A DNA stretch of 64,000 nucleotides, taken from DASZTV01 sp035547515 (GTDB taxonomy: Bacteria > Actinomycetota > Actinomycetes > JAFAQI01). The stretch spans positions 1 to 64,000 of the forward strand of contig DASZUS010000027.1 in assembly GCA_035547515.1 (NCBI GenBank), read 5' to 3'. Made by a program: the position numbers and the translations under genes. This document shows positions 17,663-27,600 of the stretch, piece after piece (within the stretch, counting starts at the first letter, position 1; each line of letters starts with the position of its first letter). Under the pieces are notes generated by a model. It saw only the letters and a list, made by a program, of their open reading frames with translations. It was not told where the DNA came from and ran no database searches.

Positions 17663-17691
17663 TTGACCGCGCTGGGCGGGACGCTTACCGT
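17663..17691 (+). promoter_or_regulatory. garA promoter
   Basis: TTGACC (17663-17668) and TACCGT (17686-17691) are separated by exactly 17 bp, a good housekeeping-type promoter. The predicted start is 17698, immediately ahead of the 17-bp dyad at 17699-17715. The leader to garA is about 88 bases. The same TTGACC box followed by GCGC recurs in the promoter at 19694. Confidence 0.6.
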
Positions 17692-17698
17692 TTGATCC

Positions 17699-17715
17699 CT
17701 CGACCTGTGGTTGAG
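17699..17715. promoter_or_regulatory. 17-bp dyad, copy 3 (over the garA transcription start)
   Basis: CTCGAC-CTGTG-GTTGAG lies at +2 to +18 of the predicted garA transcript. Because the transcript also encodes a MerR-type regulator (18292-19071), this is a natural place for autoregulation. Roadblock repression is suggested by position; the regulator is not proven. Confidence 0.45.
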
Positions 17716-17785
17716 GTTTCGTCTGGTCGTGCCGATCGTTTCGAAGCGGTCGCCCAGTTGACGACGAGGGAAGCAGGCGCTTTCG

Positions 17786-18295
17786 ATGCCCAGCGTGTTC
17801 TGCGACAAGTGCGGACACCAGAATCCCGATGACGCGCTGTTCTGCGCGCGGTGCGGGAACCAGCTTCGCCGCGGCGGCGGCGCGGTCGCGGGGACGGCTG
17901 ACCAGACCAGCACGCTCGCGCTCAGCGGAGTCGACGCGGACGGCGACGACGAGACGACAGCCGAGATCCTCGATGAGCTTCCTGCGGGCTTCGCGCTCCT
18001 CGTCGTGCAGCGCGGACCCAATGCCGGCAGCCGCTTCCTGCTCGACCAGGAGGTGACGACGGTCGGGCGCAACCCGGACAGCGACATCTTCCTCGACGAC
18101 GTCACCGTCTCCCGCCGGCACGCGACCTTCACTCGCACGCCCGACGGCTACACGCTCAGCGACGCCGGCAGCCTCAACGGGACCTACCTCAACCGGGAGC
18201 GGATCGAGAGCGCCGCCCTCGGTAACGGCGACGAGGTCCAGATCGGCAAGGTCCGCCTGCTGTTCTTCTCCAGCGTGCCCGGCGGCGCGGCATGA
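17786..18295 (+). CDS. garA: FHA-domain regulator GarA/OdhI
   Basis: GarA inhibits 2-oxoglutarate dehydrogenase and affects glutamate metabolism according to its phosphorylation by Ser/Thr kinases. The 169-residue protein has an N-terminal zinc ribbon (CDKCGHQNPDDALFCARCG), a linker with the conserved phospho-acceptor segment DDETTAEIL, and an FHA domain (residues 75-165) with GRNPDSDI, SRRHATF and SLNGTYLN. The zinc ribbon is an addition relative to mycobacterial GarA. It overlaps the merR gene (ATGA). Confidence 0.92.
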   Translation: MPSVFCDKCGHQNPDDALFCARCGNQLRRGGGAVAGTADQTSTLALSGVDADGDDETTAEILDELPAGFALLVVQRGPNAGSRFLLDQEVTTVGRNPDSDIFLDDVTVSRRHATFTRTPDGYTLSDAGSLNGTYLNRERIESAALGNGDEVQIGKVRLLFFSSVPGGAA

Positions 18296-19071
18296 CGATG
18301 CCCGAAGGGGCGAGCCGGCCGGCAGTGGCGCCCGTGTCGAGCGTGGGCGGCAGCCACGCCTTCATGAGCATCGGCGAGGTGCTCGGGCAGCTCCGCGGCG
18401 AGTTTCCGGACGTGACCATCTCGAAGATCAGGTTCCTGGAGAGCGAGGGCCTGATCACCCCTACGCGGACCCCATCGGGCTACCGCAAGTTCTCGCGAGA
18501 CGACGTCGGCCGCCTGCGCTACGTGCTCGCCGCCCAGCGCGACCAGTACCTTCCGCTGCGCGTCATCAAGGAGCAGCTCGCCGCACTCGACCGCGGTCTG
18601 CAGCCCGCCACACCGGGCCAAGGCGGCCCGCAGGTCCCAGCCGGCGCGGGCGAGGAGGCCGGCATGCCGACCGCGGCGGACTTCCTGCCCGAGGTCTCCG
18701 AGCTGCGGTTGTCCCGCAACGAGCTGCTGGACGCCGCCGGCCTCGAGCCTGAGCAGCTCGACCAGATCGAGAGCTTCGGCTTGATCGGGCCGCGCCCCGG
18801 CGGGCACTACGACGGCGACGCGCTGGTGATCGCCAAAACCGTCGCCGCAATGAGCCGGTTCGGACTCGAGCCGCGCCACCTGCGGTCGTTTCGCACCACC
18901 GCCGAGCGCGAGCTCGGCCTGGTCGAGCAGGTCGTGGCGCCGCTCGCCCGTCAGCGCAGCCCGGAAGCGCGGGGGCGGGCCGACGAGGTTGCCCGGGAGC
19001 TCGCGAGCCTGTCGGTTCGCCTGCACGCAACCCTCGTGCGGGCCGGCCTTCGTCCCCAGCTCGGCGGCTGA
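18292..19071 (+). CDS. MerR-family regulator, FtsR-like (garA partner)
   Basis: A 259-residue regulator with a MerR winged-helix domain near residues 25-95: MSIGEVLGQL, TISKIRFLESEGLITPTRTP, SGYRKFSRDDVGRLRYVL. Proteins in this position downstream of garA/odhI have been linked to cell-division gene control in corynebacteria (FtsR). The C-terminal half is helical and has no recognised ligand motif. It is translationally coupled to garA. The 17-bp dyad at the garA start site is a candidate binding site. Confidence 0.82.
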   Translation: MTMPEGASRPAVAPVSSVGGSHAFMSIGEVLGQLRGEFPDVTISKIRFLESEGLITPTRTPSGYRKFSRDDVGRLRYVLAAQRDQYLPLRVIKEQLAALDRGLQPATPGQGGPQVPAGAGEEAGMPTAADFLPEVSELRLSRNELLDAAGLEPEQLDQIESFGLIGPRPGGHYDGDALVIAKTVAAMSRFGLEPRHLRSFRTTAERELGLVEQVVAPLARQRSPEARGRADEVARELASLSVRLHATLVRAGLRPQLGG

Positions 19072-19104
19072 CGCGTCGGCGTGAGCGCGCCGGCGGAGGG
19101 CAGG

Positions 19105-19122
19105 CACCCCCGGGTGTAACGT
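19105..19122 (+). promoter_or_regulatory. Promoter-like element of the bifunctional nuclease gene
   Basis: CACCCCCGGGTGTAACGT ends in the -10 hexamer TAACGT (19117-19122). It matches the pyrG upstream element CACACCCGGGTGTTAGCGT (474-492) in all but a few positions. A short palindrome, GCCTGCGCAGGC, follows immediately. No -35 box is apparent. Confidence 0.4.
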
Positions 19123-19161
19123 CGCCTGCGCAGGCGATGGACGCGGCGAGCGGAGTGGCAA

Positions 19162-19638
19162 GTGAACGAGCTCACGGTCGTCGGGGTGCGGGTCGAACTG
19201 CCCTCGAACCAGCCCATCGTGCTCCTGAAGGAGACCGCGGGCGACCGTTACCTGCCGATCTGGATCGGGGCGGTCGAAGCCACGGCCATCGCGTTCGCGC
19301 AGCAGGGAATCGTCCCGGCGCGCCCGCTGACCCACGACCTGCTCAAGGACGTCGTCGAGGCCCTCGGCGCGCGTCTGGAGTCGGTGCTCATCACCGACCT
19401 GCGCGACGGCGTCTACTACGCCGACCTGCGCTTCGGTGACGGGACGACGGTGTCGGCCCGCCCCTCGGACGCGATCGCGCTAGCGATCCGCATCGGTGCC
19501 CAGATCTACGCCGAGGAGGCCGTGCTGGACACGGCGGGGATCGCGATCGCCGACGAGCAGGAATCCGAGGTCGAGCGCTTCCGCGAGTTCCTCGACCAGA
19601 TCTCTCCGGAGGACTTCGAGACGGAGGGCGAATCCTAA
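19162..19638 (+). CDS. Bifunctional nuclease family protein (DUF151)
   Basis: A 158-residue member of the bifunctional nuclease (BFN/DUF151) family, whose plant members cleave DNA and RNA; the bacterial role is poorly known. The family core is evident: LPIWIGAVEATAIAFAQQG, the RPLTHDLLKDVVEALGA helix, and SARPSDAIALAIRIGAQIYA. The C-terminus is acidic. The GTG start has a GGAG ribosome-binding site. It sits between the two merR genes, as in mycobacteria. Confidence 0.88.
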   Translation: MNELTVVGVRVELPSNQPIVLLKETAGDRYLPIWIGAVEATAIAFAQQGIVPARPLTHDLLKDVVEALGARLESVLITDLRDGVYYADLRFGDGTTVSARPSDAIALAIRIGAQIYAEEAVLDTAGIAIADEQESEVERFREFLDQISPEDFETEGES

Positions 19639-19640
19639 GT

Positions 19641-19657
19641 CTCGAGTACGGATTGAG
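19641..19657. promoter_or_regulatory. 17-bp dyad, copy 4 (upstream of second merR)
   Basis: CTCGAG-TACGG-ATTGAG starts two bases after the bifunctional nuclease stop and about 70-90 bases upstream of the predicted start of the second merR transcript. It is the weakest match of the four (outer arms CTC/GAG plus TTGAG). The surrounding 30 bases are AT-rich. Confidence 0.35.
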
Positions 19658-19693
19658 ATATAGGACTCGCGACACCCCTGGACCGCGTTGTCA

Positions 19694-19722
19694 TTGACCG
19701 CGCGCGGGCGACTGCCTAACGT
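19694..19722 (+). promoter_or_regulatory. Promoter of the second merR gene
   Basis: TTGACC (19694-19699) and TAACGT (19717-19722) are 17 bp apart. The box and first spacer bases (TTGACCGCGC) are identical to the garA promoter. Predicted start 19729 leaves a leader of about 73 bases with GGAGGG before the TTG start. Confidence 0.55.
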
Positions 19723-19801
19723 CATCGGCGAAGTTCCACCGGTGAGGTTCGCGCCGACTCGCACGCGAGCCCTTCCCGCCGCCGGACGTACGGAGGGCAC
19801 G

Positions 19802-20374
19802 TTGACAGGCAGGAACCCAGGCTCGGACGGCCAGTACGGCGTGCAGACGGCGCTGTTCGGCAAGGAACAGGCCGGTGGCCCGCCGATCGGCTACCGCGGC
19901 CCGACGGCCTGCACGGTCGCCGGGATCACCTACCGCCAGCTCGACTACTGGGCCCGCACGGGGCTGGTCGAGCCGTCGATCCGGCCGGCCGCAGGATCCG
20001 GCAGTCAGCGGCTGTACTCATTCCGCGACATCCTGCTGCTCAAGATCGTCAAGCGGCTGCTCGACACCGGGGTCTCGCTGCAGAACATCCGGCTCGCGGT
20101 CAACCACCTGCGCGACTCCGGCGAGGCCGACCTGACCGGGATCACGCTCATGAGCGACGGCACGACCGTCTACGCCTGCACCTCGCCCGACGAGGTGGTC
20201 GATCTGGTCCAGGGTGGTCAGGGCGTCTTCGGCATCGCCGTCGGCAGGGTGATCGGCGAGGTCGCCGGCAGCCTCGCTGAGCTGCCCTCCGAATCCGCGG
20301 AGCCCGCCGCGGGCGCTGTGCCGGTCGCTGGCGACGAGTTGGCCGCTCGCCGCATCCGTCGTACCGGCACGTAG
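19802..20374 (+). CDS. MerR-family regulator (second, Rv1830-like)
   Basis: A 190-residue regulator. The MerR domain spans residues 38-110: GYRGPTACTVAGITYRQLDY, WARTGLVEPSIRPAAGSGSQ and RLYSFRDILLLKIVKRLLD (consecutive parts). The C-terminal 70 residues contain a compact domain (TTVYACTSPDEVVDLVQGGQ). The start is TTG 19802, selected because GGAGGG (19793-19798) precedes it at correct spacing; earlier in-frame codons have no support. Related proteins in this position have been tied to cell-division timing in mycobacteria. Confidence 0.82.
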   Translation: MTGRNPGSDGQYGVQTALFGKEQAGGPPIGYRGPTACTVAGITYRQLDYWARTGLVEPSIRPAAGSGSQRLYSFRDILLLKIVKRLLDTGVSLQNIRLAVNHLRDSGEADLTGITLMSDGTTVYACTSPDEVVDLVQGGQGVFGIAVGRVIGEVAGSLAELPSESAEPAAGAVPVAGDELAARRIRRTGT

Positions 20375-20389
20375 CCGGGAACCGCTCTA

Positions 20390-20408
20390 CGGCCCGTACA
20401 GCGGGCCG
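20390..20408 (+). terminator. Hairpin after the second merR
   Basis: CGGCCCG-TACAG-CGGGCCG is a perfect 7-bp GC stem 16 bases after the merR stop. No U-run follows, which is common for actinobacterial terminators. It separates this gene from the gcvP riboswitch transcript. Confidence 0.5.
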
Positions 20409-20472
20409 AAGAACCGGACATTTCGCCCGCCACGCCGACGTGCTGTTCGGCGCGATCGCGGCTTTCGGCTGC

Positions 20473-20478
20473 TAGCGT
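20473..20478 (+). promoter_or_regulatory. -10 element of the riboswitch-gcvP transcript
   Basis: TAGCGT lies seven bases before a likely start at 20485, about 12 bases ahead of the first glycine aptamer. No -35 consensus is seen. Confidence 0.4.
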
Positions 20479-20494
20479 CGCGGTGCCTCACAAC

Positions 20495-20680
20495 CCGCGT
20501 GGGAGAGACCCCGGCAAGCCAGTCCGGGGCGCCGAAGGAGCAACCTCCCCGGAACCTCTCAGGCCGACGGACCGCGCGGGCAGGCACTCTGGAGAGCAGG
20601 CGTCCCGAACGCCTCACCGACGGGGCAAGCCGGCAGCGATGACCGGTGAAGCTTTCAGGTCGAAGGACAGAGGGGGAGCC
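20495..20680 (+). promoter_or_regulatory. Tandem glycine riboswitch upstream of gcvP
   Basis: Two glycine aptamers in series. The first contains GTGGGAGAGACC, GCCGAAGGAGCAACCTCCCC and GGAACCTCTCAGG (about 20499-20565); the second CACTCTGGAGAGCAGG, CACCGACGGGGCAAGCC and CTTTCAGGTCGAAGGACAG (about 20585-20670). These are the conserved cores of the glycine class. Downstream, CCGCC-GTCC-GGCGG (20684-20697) and the palindrome CCCAGCGCTGGG (20700-20711) overlap the GGGAGG ribosome-binding site of gcvP, suggesting translational control. The class usually turns glycine-cleavage genes on when glycine is high. Confidence 0.93.
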
Positions 20681-20720
20681 AGGCCGCCGTCCGGCGGTGC
20701 CCAGCGCTGGGAGGCTCCGC

Positions 20721-23579
<2,859 letters not shown>

Positions 23580-23615
23580 CCCCGCTCAGGCAGCTTGCTC
23601 AGGCGTGGCTCGGGC

Positions 23616-23843
23616 TCATGCGGCGTGGTGCCGTTGCGGTGGGACCGAGCTGCCGTCGGGCAGCAGGTCGCCGCGGTCGTCGAAGCTGACGACGCCGTTG
23701 CAGAGCAGGTTCCAGCCCTGCTCGGGGTGGCTGGCGATCACCCGCGCCGCGTCGCGGTCGGCGGCTGTCGCGGAGGGGCAGCACGGCTGGTGCTGGCAGT
23801 TGCCGGAGGTCGCGAGCTGGCTACTCGCATCCAGGTGGTTCAT
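23616..23843 (-). CDS. DUF5999 family protein
   Basis: A 75-residue protein matching the small actinobacterial DUF5999 family: NCQHQPCCPSATAADRDAAR, VIASHPEQGWNLLCNGVV and FDDRGDLLPDGSSVPPQR (consecutive blocks). The two N-terminal cysteines and histidine could bind metal. The ATG at 23843 has an AGGG ribosome-binding site; the family core begins about 15 residues in, so a later start is possible. It is tail-to-tail with gcvP (36-base gap). Function unknown. Confidence 0.8.
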   Translation of the reverse strand: MNHLDASSQLATSGNCQHQPCCPSATAADRDAARVIASHPEQGWNLLCNGVVSFDDRGDLLPDGSSVPPQRHHAA

Positions 23844-24048
23844 TGCCCGTGCCCTTCGTCCTGGGTTGAGTGGCGCCGTCGGGCGGCGGCGTCACATGTT
23901 CACTATCGGCATTCGCGCGCGGATCAGTAGCCGTTTGACTCGAGTTGTGGCCGTGTCGTTACGCGACGCGCCCTGTGGCGACCGGTCGGCGCTACTAAGC
24001 GGATGAGAGGGGGATGCCGTTACTCCGGCCCGATCTCCTCGACCTGAC

Positions 24049-24062
24049 ATAATGTCCATTAT
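24049..24062. promoter_or_regulatory. Palindrome upstream of rbpA
   Basis: ATAATGTCCATTAT is a perfect 14-bp inverted repeat about 170 bases before rbpA. AT-rich dyads of this kind are bound by Fur/Zur-type or other dimeric repressors, but it does not match a consensus I know well. Regulator unknown. Confidence 0.35.
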
Positions 24063-24158
24063 CGGCACTACGTACAATGGTCGGCAAGACCGGCGGGGCG
24101 AACCATCGGCCCCCGGCGGACGTCCTATCAGTTGGGCGGCGTACCTGGCCGCGGTAAG

Positions 24159-24185
24159 GGAATCCTCAGCCGCGACTGGCACGTT
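24159..24185 (+). promoter_or_regulatory. Candidate SigR/SigH-type promoter of rbpA
   Basis: GGAAT (24159-24163) is followed after 19 bp by GTT (24183-24185), close to the GGAAT-N18/19-GTT pattern of thiol-stress sigma factors. In Streptomyces rbpA is part of the SigR regulon, which supports this reading. The predicted leader is about 40 bases. Confidence 0.5.
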
Positions 24186-24233
24186 GTACCTGGCAGACGC
24201 CGCAACGCGCGTTCGACGATTCAGGAGGCCGAC

Positions 24234-24584
24234 ATGGGTGAGCGAGTCCTGCGGGGCAGCCGCCTGGGCACCACCAGCTACGAGACCGACCGCAACACGG
24301 ACCTGGCGCCGCGGCGCGAGGTGGTCTACGACTGCCCGTCCGGCCACGAGACCCGCATGCTGATGGCCAGCGATGCCGAGGTGCCGGCGACCTGGGAATG
24401 CCGCAGCTGCGGCGTAGTGGCGTCGCTGCGCGACGGTGACTCGGTCGACCCCAAGGCGGCGAAGACGGTGCGCTCGCACTGGGACATGCTGCTCGAGCGC
24501 CGGTCGATCGCGGATCTCGAGGACGTCCTCAACGAGCGTCTCGCCGAGCTGCACCCGGCTCCGCGGTCCCGGAAATCAGCCTGA
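24234..24584 (+). CDS. rbpA: RNA polymerase-binding protein RbpA
   Basis: An actinobacterium-specific factor that stabilises the open complex with the principal sigma factor. The 116-residue protein has the N-terminal tail and core (MGERVLRGSRLGTTSYETDR), a small zinc-type core with CPSGHETRM and WECRSCG, a basic linker and the sigma-interaction helix (HWDMLLERRSIADLEDVLNE). ATG 24234 has AGGAGG (24223-24228) upstream. It is convergent with lnt, with a 21-base gap, as in mycobacteria. Confidence 0.95.
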   Translation: MGERVLRGSRLGTTSYETDRNTDLAPRREVVYDCPSGHETRMLMASDAEVPATWECRSCGVVASLRDGDSVDPKAAKTVRSHWDMLLERRSIADLEDVLNERLAELHPAPRSRKSA

Positions 24585-24605
24585 CATAACCTTTACGTCG
24601 CCGTC

Positions 24606-26216
24606 CTAGACCGCCGCGGGGACCTGCGGGTCACTGACTGTCGAGTCGACGTCGAGAGTCGGCGTCGTGTGCGCGTCTCGTCTGGTGGCTACGGCGGCGG
24701 CCAGCAACGTGAGCAGGGCGGCGGTGGACAGGATCCACTCCGGCCAGGCGCCCACTCGGTCGGCAAGGGTGAGCGGGTCCCGCAGCGGCACCCGAAGATC
24801 CAGCACGGCAGGGGTGAAGACCCCGGTGCGGGCCAGCACCTTGCCATCCGGGGCGATGACCGCGCTCACCCCGCTCGTGGCGGCCACCACCACCGCGCGA
24901 CCGCTCTCCACGGCCCGCAGCCGCGAGATGGCGAGCTGCTGAGCGGTCTCGCCGCCGCGGCCGCTGTCCCCCGGGTGCTCGTAGCTGGCGTTGTTGGTCT
25001 GCACGACCAGCAGTCGGCCGCCGCCGGTCACCGCCTGGCGGACGACCGTGTCGTCGGCGACCTCGAAGCAGATCGCGTCCGCGATCGTGACGCCCCCGAT
25101 CTGCAGTACGCCGGGCTTCGACCCCGGCACGAAGTCCTTGCCGATGAGGTCGAAGCGGCTGTTGATGCGGGTGAGCAGCGAGCGAAACGGCAGGTACTCC
25201 CCGAAGGGCACCAGGTGGCGCTTGAGGTACATCTGGCCCGGGCCGGTCACCGGCGACCAGACGATCCCGGCGTTCTGGACGTGGTCGGGTCCCGGGCCGT
25301 TGATTACGGCGCCGACCAGGATGGGTACGCCGATCGCGGCCGCCGCGGCGTCGACCATCTGGCGCGCGATCGGGTCGGTGCGGGGGTCCTGGTCCGAGGC
25401 GTTCTCCGGCCACACCACGAAGTCCGGGCGCGGCAGCTTGCCTGCGGCGACGTCGGCCGCGAGCACCTCGGTCTCCCTGAGATGGTCCTCCGTGACGGCG
25501 CGGCGCTGCTCGAACTCCTCGAGGCCCAGGCGCGGCACATTGCCCTGGACGGCGGCGACGACCGCAGAGCTCGGCGCACCGCCCTTGGAGGTGCCCGCCG
25601 TCGGCAGGCTGATGGCCAGCGGACCCGCGACAACCGCCGCAAGCCCGATCACCGCTAACAGCGCGCGACGGCGGCGGGTGAGGCACCCGTAGGCGAGCAG
25701 GCCGCCGCCGAGCGCGACCGCGAAGGTCACCAGCGGTGCCCCGCCGAGTGCGGCCAAGCGCACGAGCGGCCCGTTCGACTGCCCGAACGCCAGCCGGGCC
25801 CAGGGAAAGCCATCGAAGGGCCAGCGGTCTCGCAGGAACTCCTGCCCCACCCACATCAGCGAGCAGGCAATAGGCCACCAGCTCAGCCGTCCGGCGAGCG
25901 TGAGCGCCGGGCCCAGCGCGAGGAACCACAGCGACTCGATGATCGCGACGGCCGCCCAGGCCTCGAGGCCGAACGGCTGCAGGAACGACACCGTCGGGAC
26001 CCACATCCCAAGCCCCGTGAGCATCCCGAGGGCTGCCGCTGCGCGCAGCCGGCGCCCTCGGACGGTGAGCGTGAAGCCGGCAACGCCCACCAGGGCGACC
26101 GGCCACCAGCCCAGCGGCGGGAACGCCGTCCACAGCGCGACGCCCGAGGCGGTCGCCGCGACGGCTCTGGGGGCTCTGCGCCGAAGCGCGGAGCGGGTGG
26201 GAAGGATCCGCTTCAC
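24606..26216 (-). CDS. lnt: Apolipoprotein N-acyltransferase
   Basis: Lnt adds the third acyl chain to the N-terminal cysteine of lipoproteins. The 536-residue protein has about six N-terminal membrane helices and a C-terminal nitrilase-like domain. The catalytic Glu (VWPENASDQDP), Lys (LKRHLVPFGEYLPFR) and Cys (ADAICFEVADD) are all present. I place the start at GTG 26216, whose TGA overlap with the upstream small frame (GTGA) matches other coupled pairs here; a GTG at 26255 is the alternative. In mycobacteria lnt is fused to or beside a dolichol-phosphate mannose synthase, absent here. Confidence 0.92.
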   Translation of the reverse strand: MKRILPTRSALRRRAPRAVAATASGVALWTAFPPLGWWPVALVGVAGFTLTVRGRRLRAAAALGMLTGLGMWVPTVSFLQPFGLEAWAAVAIIESLWFLALGPALTLAGRLSWWPIACSLMWVGQEFLRDRWPFDGFPWARLAFGQSNGPLVRLAALGGAPLVTFAVALGGGLLAYGCLTRRRRALLAVIGLAAVVAGPLAISLPTAGTSKGGAPSSAVVAAVQGNVPRLGLEEFEQRRAVTEDHLRETEVLAADVAAGKLPRPDFVVWPENASDQDPRTDPIARQMVDAAAAAIGVPILVGAVINGPGPDHVQNAGIVWSPVTGPGQMYLKRHLVPFGEYLPFRSLLTRINSRFDLIGKDFVPGSKPGVLQIGGVTIADAICFEVADDTVVRQAVTGGGRLLVVQTNNASYEHPGDSGRGGETAQQLAISRLRAVESGRAVVVAATSGVSAVIAPDGKVLARTGVFTPAVLDLRVPLRDPLTLADRVGAWPEWILSTAALLTLLAAAVATRRDAHTTPTLDVDSTVSDPQVPAAV

Positions 26217-26509
26217 TTCCTCGGGAACGGTATTACATCCGCTCCCCGTGCCCACCTGCGCGGATCGCTCGTGAACCGTGCGGTTCGGTCCGGATGCCCT
26301 TCGGACCGACGCCGTGACGGCCGGCCGCCGCCCAAGCGCCGTTGTCTACTGGGCACCCGGACCGCTCCCGAGTGGTCGCACCACGCCTGGCTTCGGGCCG
26401 GCGGCTCACCGGAGGCCGACTGGACCTGGCACCACTCGGCCTCGGCGGGTGCACGCCGTGACCGATAGGCCAGCCGGTATCTCGCGATGGTCGCCTTGGT
26501 GAAGGCCAT
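26213..26509 (-). CDS. Possible small protein upstream of lnt
   Basis: A 98-residue frame, Arg-rich, with no recognised family. Support comes from context: a candidate promoter ends about 25 bases before it, AGGGA precedes the ATG, the first codons have the GC-rich third positions of real genes here, and its TGA overlaps the preferred lnt GTG. Against it, the later codons are less biased and the composition is low in hydrophobic residues. It could instead be a leader of the lnt mRNA. Confidence is low. Confidence 0.35.
   Translation of the reverse strand: MAFTKATIARYRLAYRSRRAPAEAEWCQVQSASGEPPARSQAWCDHSGAVRVPSRQRRLGGGRPSRRRSEGHPDRTARFTSDPRRWARGADVIPFPRK
26286..26308. repeat. Hairpin in the region upstream of lnt
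   Basis: CGGTCCG-GATGCCCTT-CGGACCG is a perfect 7-bp stem with a 9-base loop about 70 bases upstream of the preferred lnt start, inside the possible small gene. It could act in the leader RNA. No U-tract. Confidence 0.4.
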
Positions 26510-26533
26510 GCGTCCCTGTGGTGGACGCGACGG

Positions 26534-26564
26534 AAACTAGCGAGGAGCCGCCTCAACCTGTCAA
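26534..26564 (-). promoter_or_regulatory. Candidate promoter for the small frame and lnt
   Basis: On the minus strand TTGACA (26564 to 26559) is followed after 19 bp by TAGTTT (26539 to 26534). The -35 is perfect, the spacer slightly long. Predicted start is about 26527, 18 bases before the small frame. The rest of 26510-26711 shows no gene. Confidence 0.45.
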
Positions 26565-26711
26565 CTGGCCCTTGACCTGGGCAAACGCACGAAATTGCAG
26601 GTCAGAGCGCCGGTGAACGGCAAGAAAACTTGCCCGATTGGCTCAGCCGGCGCTACTGCGGCTGCTCCCCGATCCCGGTGACCTCAGAAGCACTGAACCT
26701 GAAGTCGAGAG

Positions 26712-27599
26712 TCAGGCTGAATCTCGCCCCTCGGACTCGTCTTGCAGCCATGCCGGAGCATCAGCGCCCCACAGGCGCCGCAGCCGGGTCGAGTCGGCAT
26801 GCAACGCCCGGTGCAACTGGGCCACGAGGCCAGGCGGCACGACCAGCTCGTCGGCGGCGACCTCGCGTCGTACCAAGGTGGAGTCGCCCTCGTTGAGGCG
26901 CACCATCCAGGCCGGGACTCGGTCGGTCGATCCGGTGCGGAGCGTGAGCTCACCGAGCGCCCGCCACCAGGCGCGGGGAGGTCGCTTGCCCTCGCTGGCG
27001 TTCACCACGGCCGCTGCCGTCTCGGTGGGCCGCCACGCGCTGTCGATGCCGAGGAAGTCGCAGACCCGGGCCAGTGCCGCGTCGCGGTCGGCCTCGAGCT
27101 CGTCGAGGCTGAGCAGGAGCAGGCGGTCGCGTGGGACCGCGGCCAGCCACTGCTCGGCCTGCAGCGCGTAGCTCGTGGTCAGCAGGTAGCGCGGGTCCTG
27201 GGTCAGGGCCTGGGCGATCGGACGGGTCTCACTCCCCCAGGTCAGGGCGTGCAGGTACGCCGAGCGCATCCGGGCGATCGGCTCGCGCAACAGGTAGATC
27301 ACCCGCGGCTGGGACACCACGGAGGTCAGCCGCTCGACCACGCCCGAGTAGTGCGGGTACATGGAGTACGTCGTCGACGCCTCGCCGATGGCGAGTGCAT
27401 CGCCGGCGTCGGCGAACAGGGACCGGTACCACCGCTCCCCCCGCTCCCACGCCGCCGGGTCGGAGAAGTAGTGCGGCTCCTTCGGGTCGCACAGGTAAGC
27501 CTGGGGATGTCCTTGAAGAAGGCGGTGCAGGGTGCTCGTACCGGACTTCTGAGCGCCGATGATGAAGAACCCGGGCAGCGGTCCTTCCACGGTCCGCAC
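26712..27599 (-). CDS. PAPS-dependent sulfotransferase
   Basis: Predicted to transfer sulfate from 3'-phosphoadenosine-5'-phosphosulfate. The 295-residue protein has the 5'-phosphosulfate loop near residue 15 (IIGAQKSGTSTLHRLL), the KEPHYF segment common in heparan-sulfate-type sulfotransferases, and the 3'-phosphate-binding motif REPIARMRSAYLH. No transmembrane segment is evident. The GTG start lies one base after the MFS stop, so the two are probably co-transcribed. The acceptor is unknown. Confidence 0.88.
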   Translation of the reverse strand: MRTVEGPLPGFFIIGAQKSGTSTLHRLLQGHPQAYLCDPKEPHYFSDPAAWERGERWYRSLFADAGDALAIGEASTTYSMYPHYSGVVERLTSVVSQPRVIYLLREPIARMRSAYLHALTWGSETRPIAQALTQDPRYLLTTSYALQAEQWLAAVPRDRLLLLSLDELEADRDAALARVCDFLGIDSAWRPTETAAAVVNASEGKRPPRAWWRALGELTLRTGSTDRVPAWMVRLNEGDSTLVRREVAADELVVPPGLVAQLHRALHADSTRLRRLWGADAPAWLQDESEGRDSA

Positions 27600-27600
27600 C

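Larger units (their letters stand above)
23844..24233. other. 390-base divergent intergenic region between DUF5999 and rbpA
   Basis: No convincing gene is present. It is richer in A/T than its neighbours. It contains the perfect palindrome ATAATG-TC-CATTAT (24049-24062), a TACAAT hexamer (24073-24078) with no correctly spaced -35, and a SigR-type promoter (24159-24185). Confidence 0.6.

Noticed and set aside
23844..24233. Hidden gene upstream of rbpA
   Set aside because: Frames here lack codon bias, ribosome sites and recognisable motifs; only regulatory signals are supported.
26510..26711. tmRNA or other structured RNA between lnt and the sulfotransferase
   Set aside because: I checked the minus strand for tmRNA ends (GGGGCTGA and the T-arm pattern) and saw none; no convincing structure.
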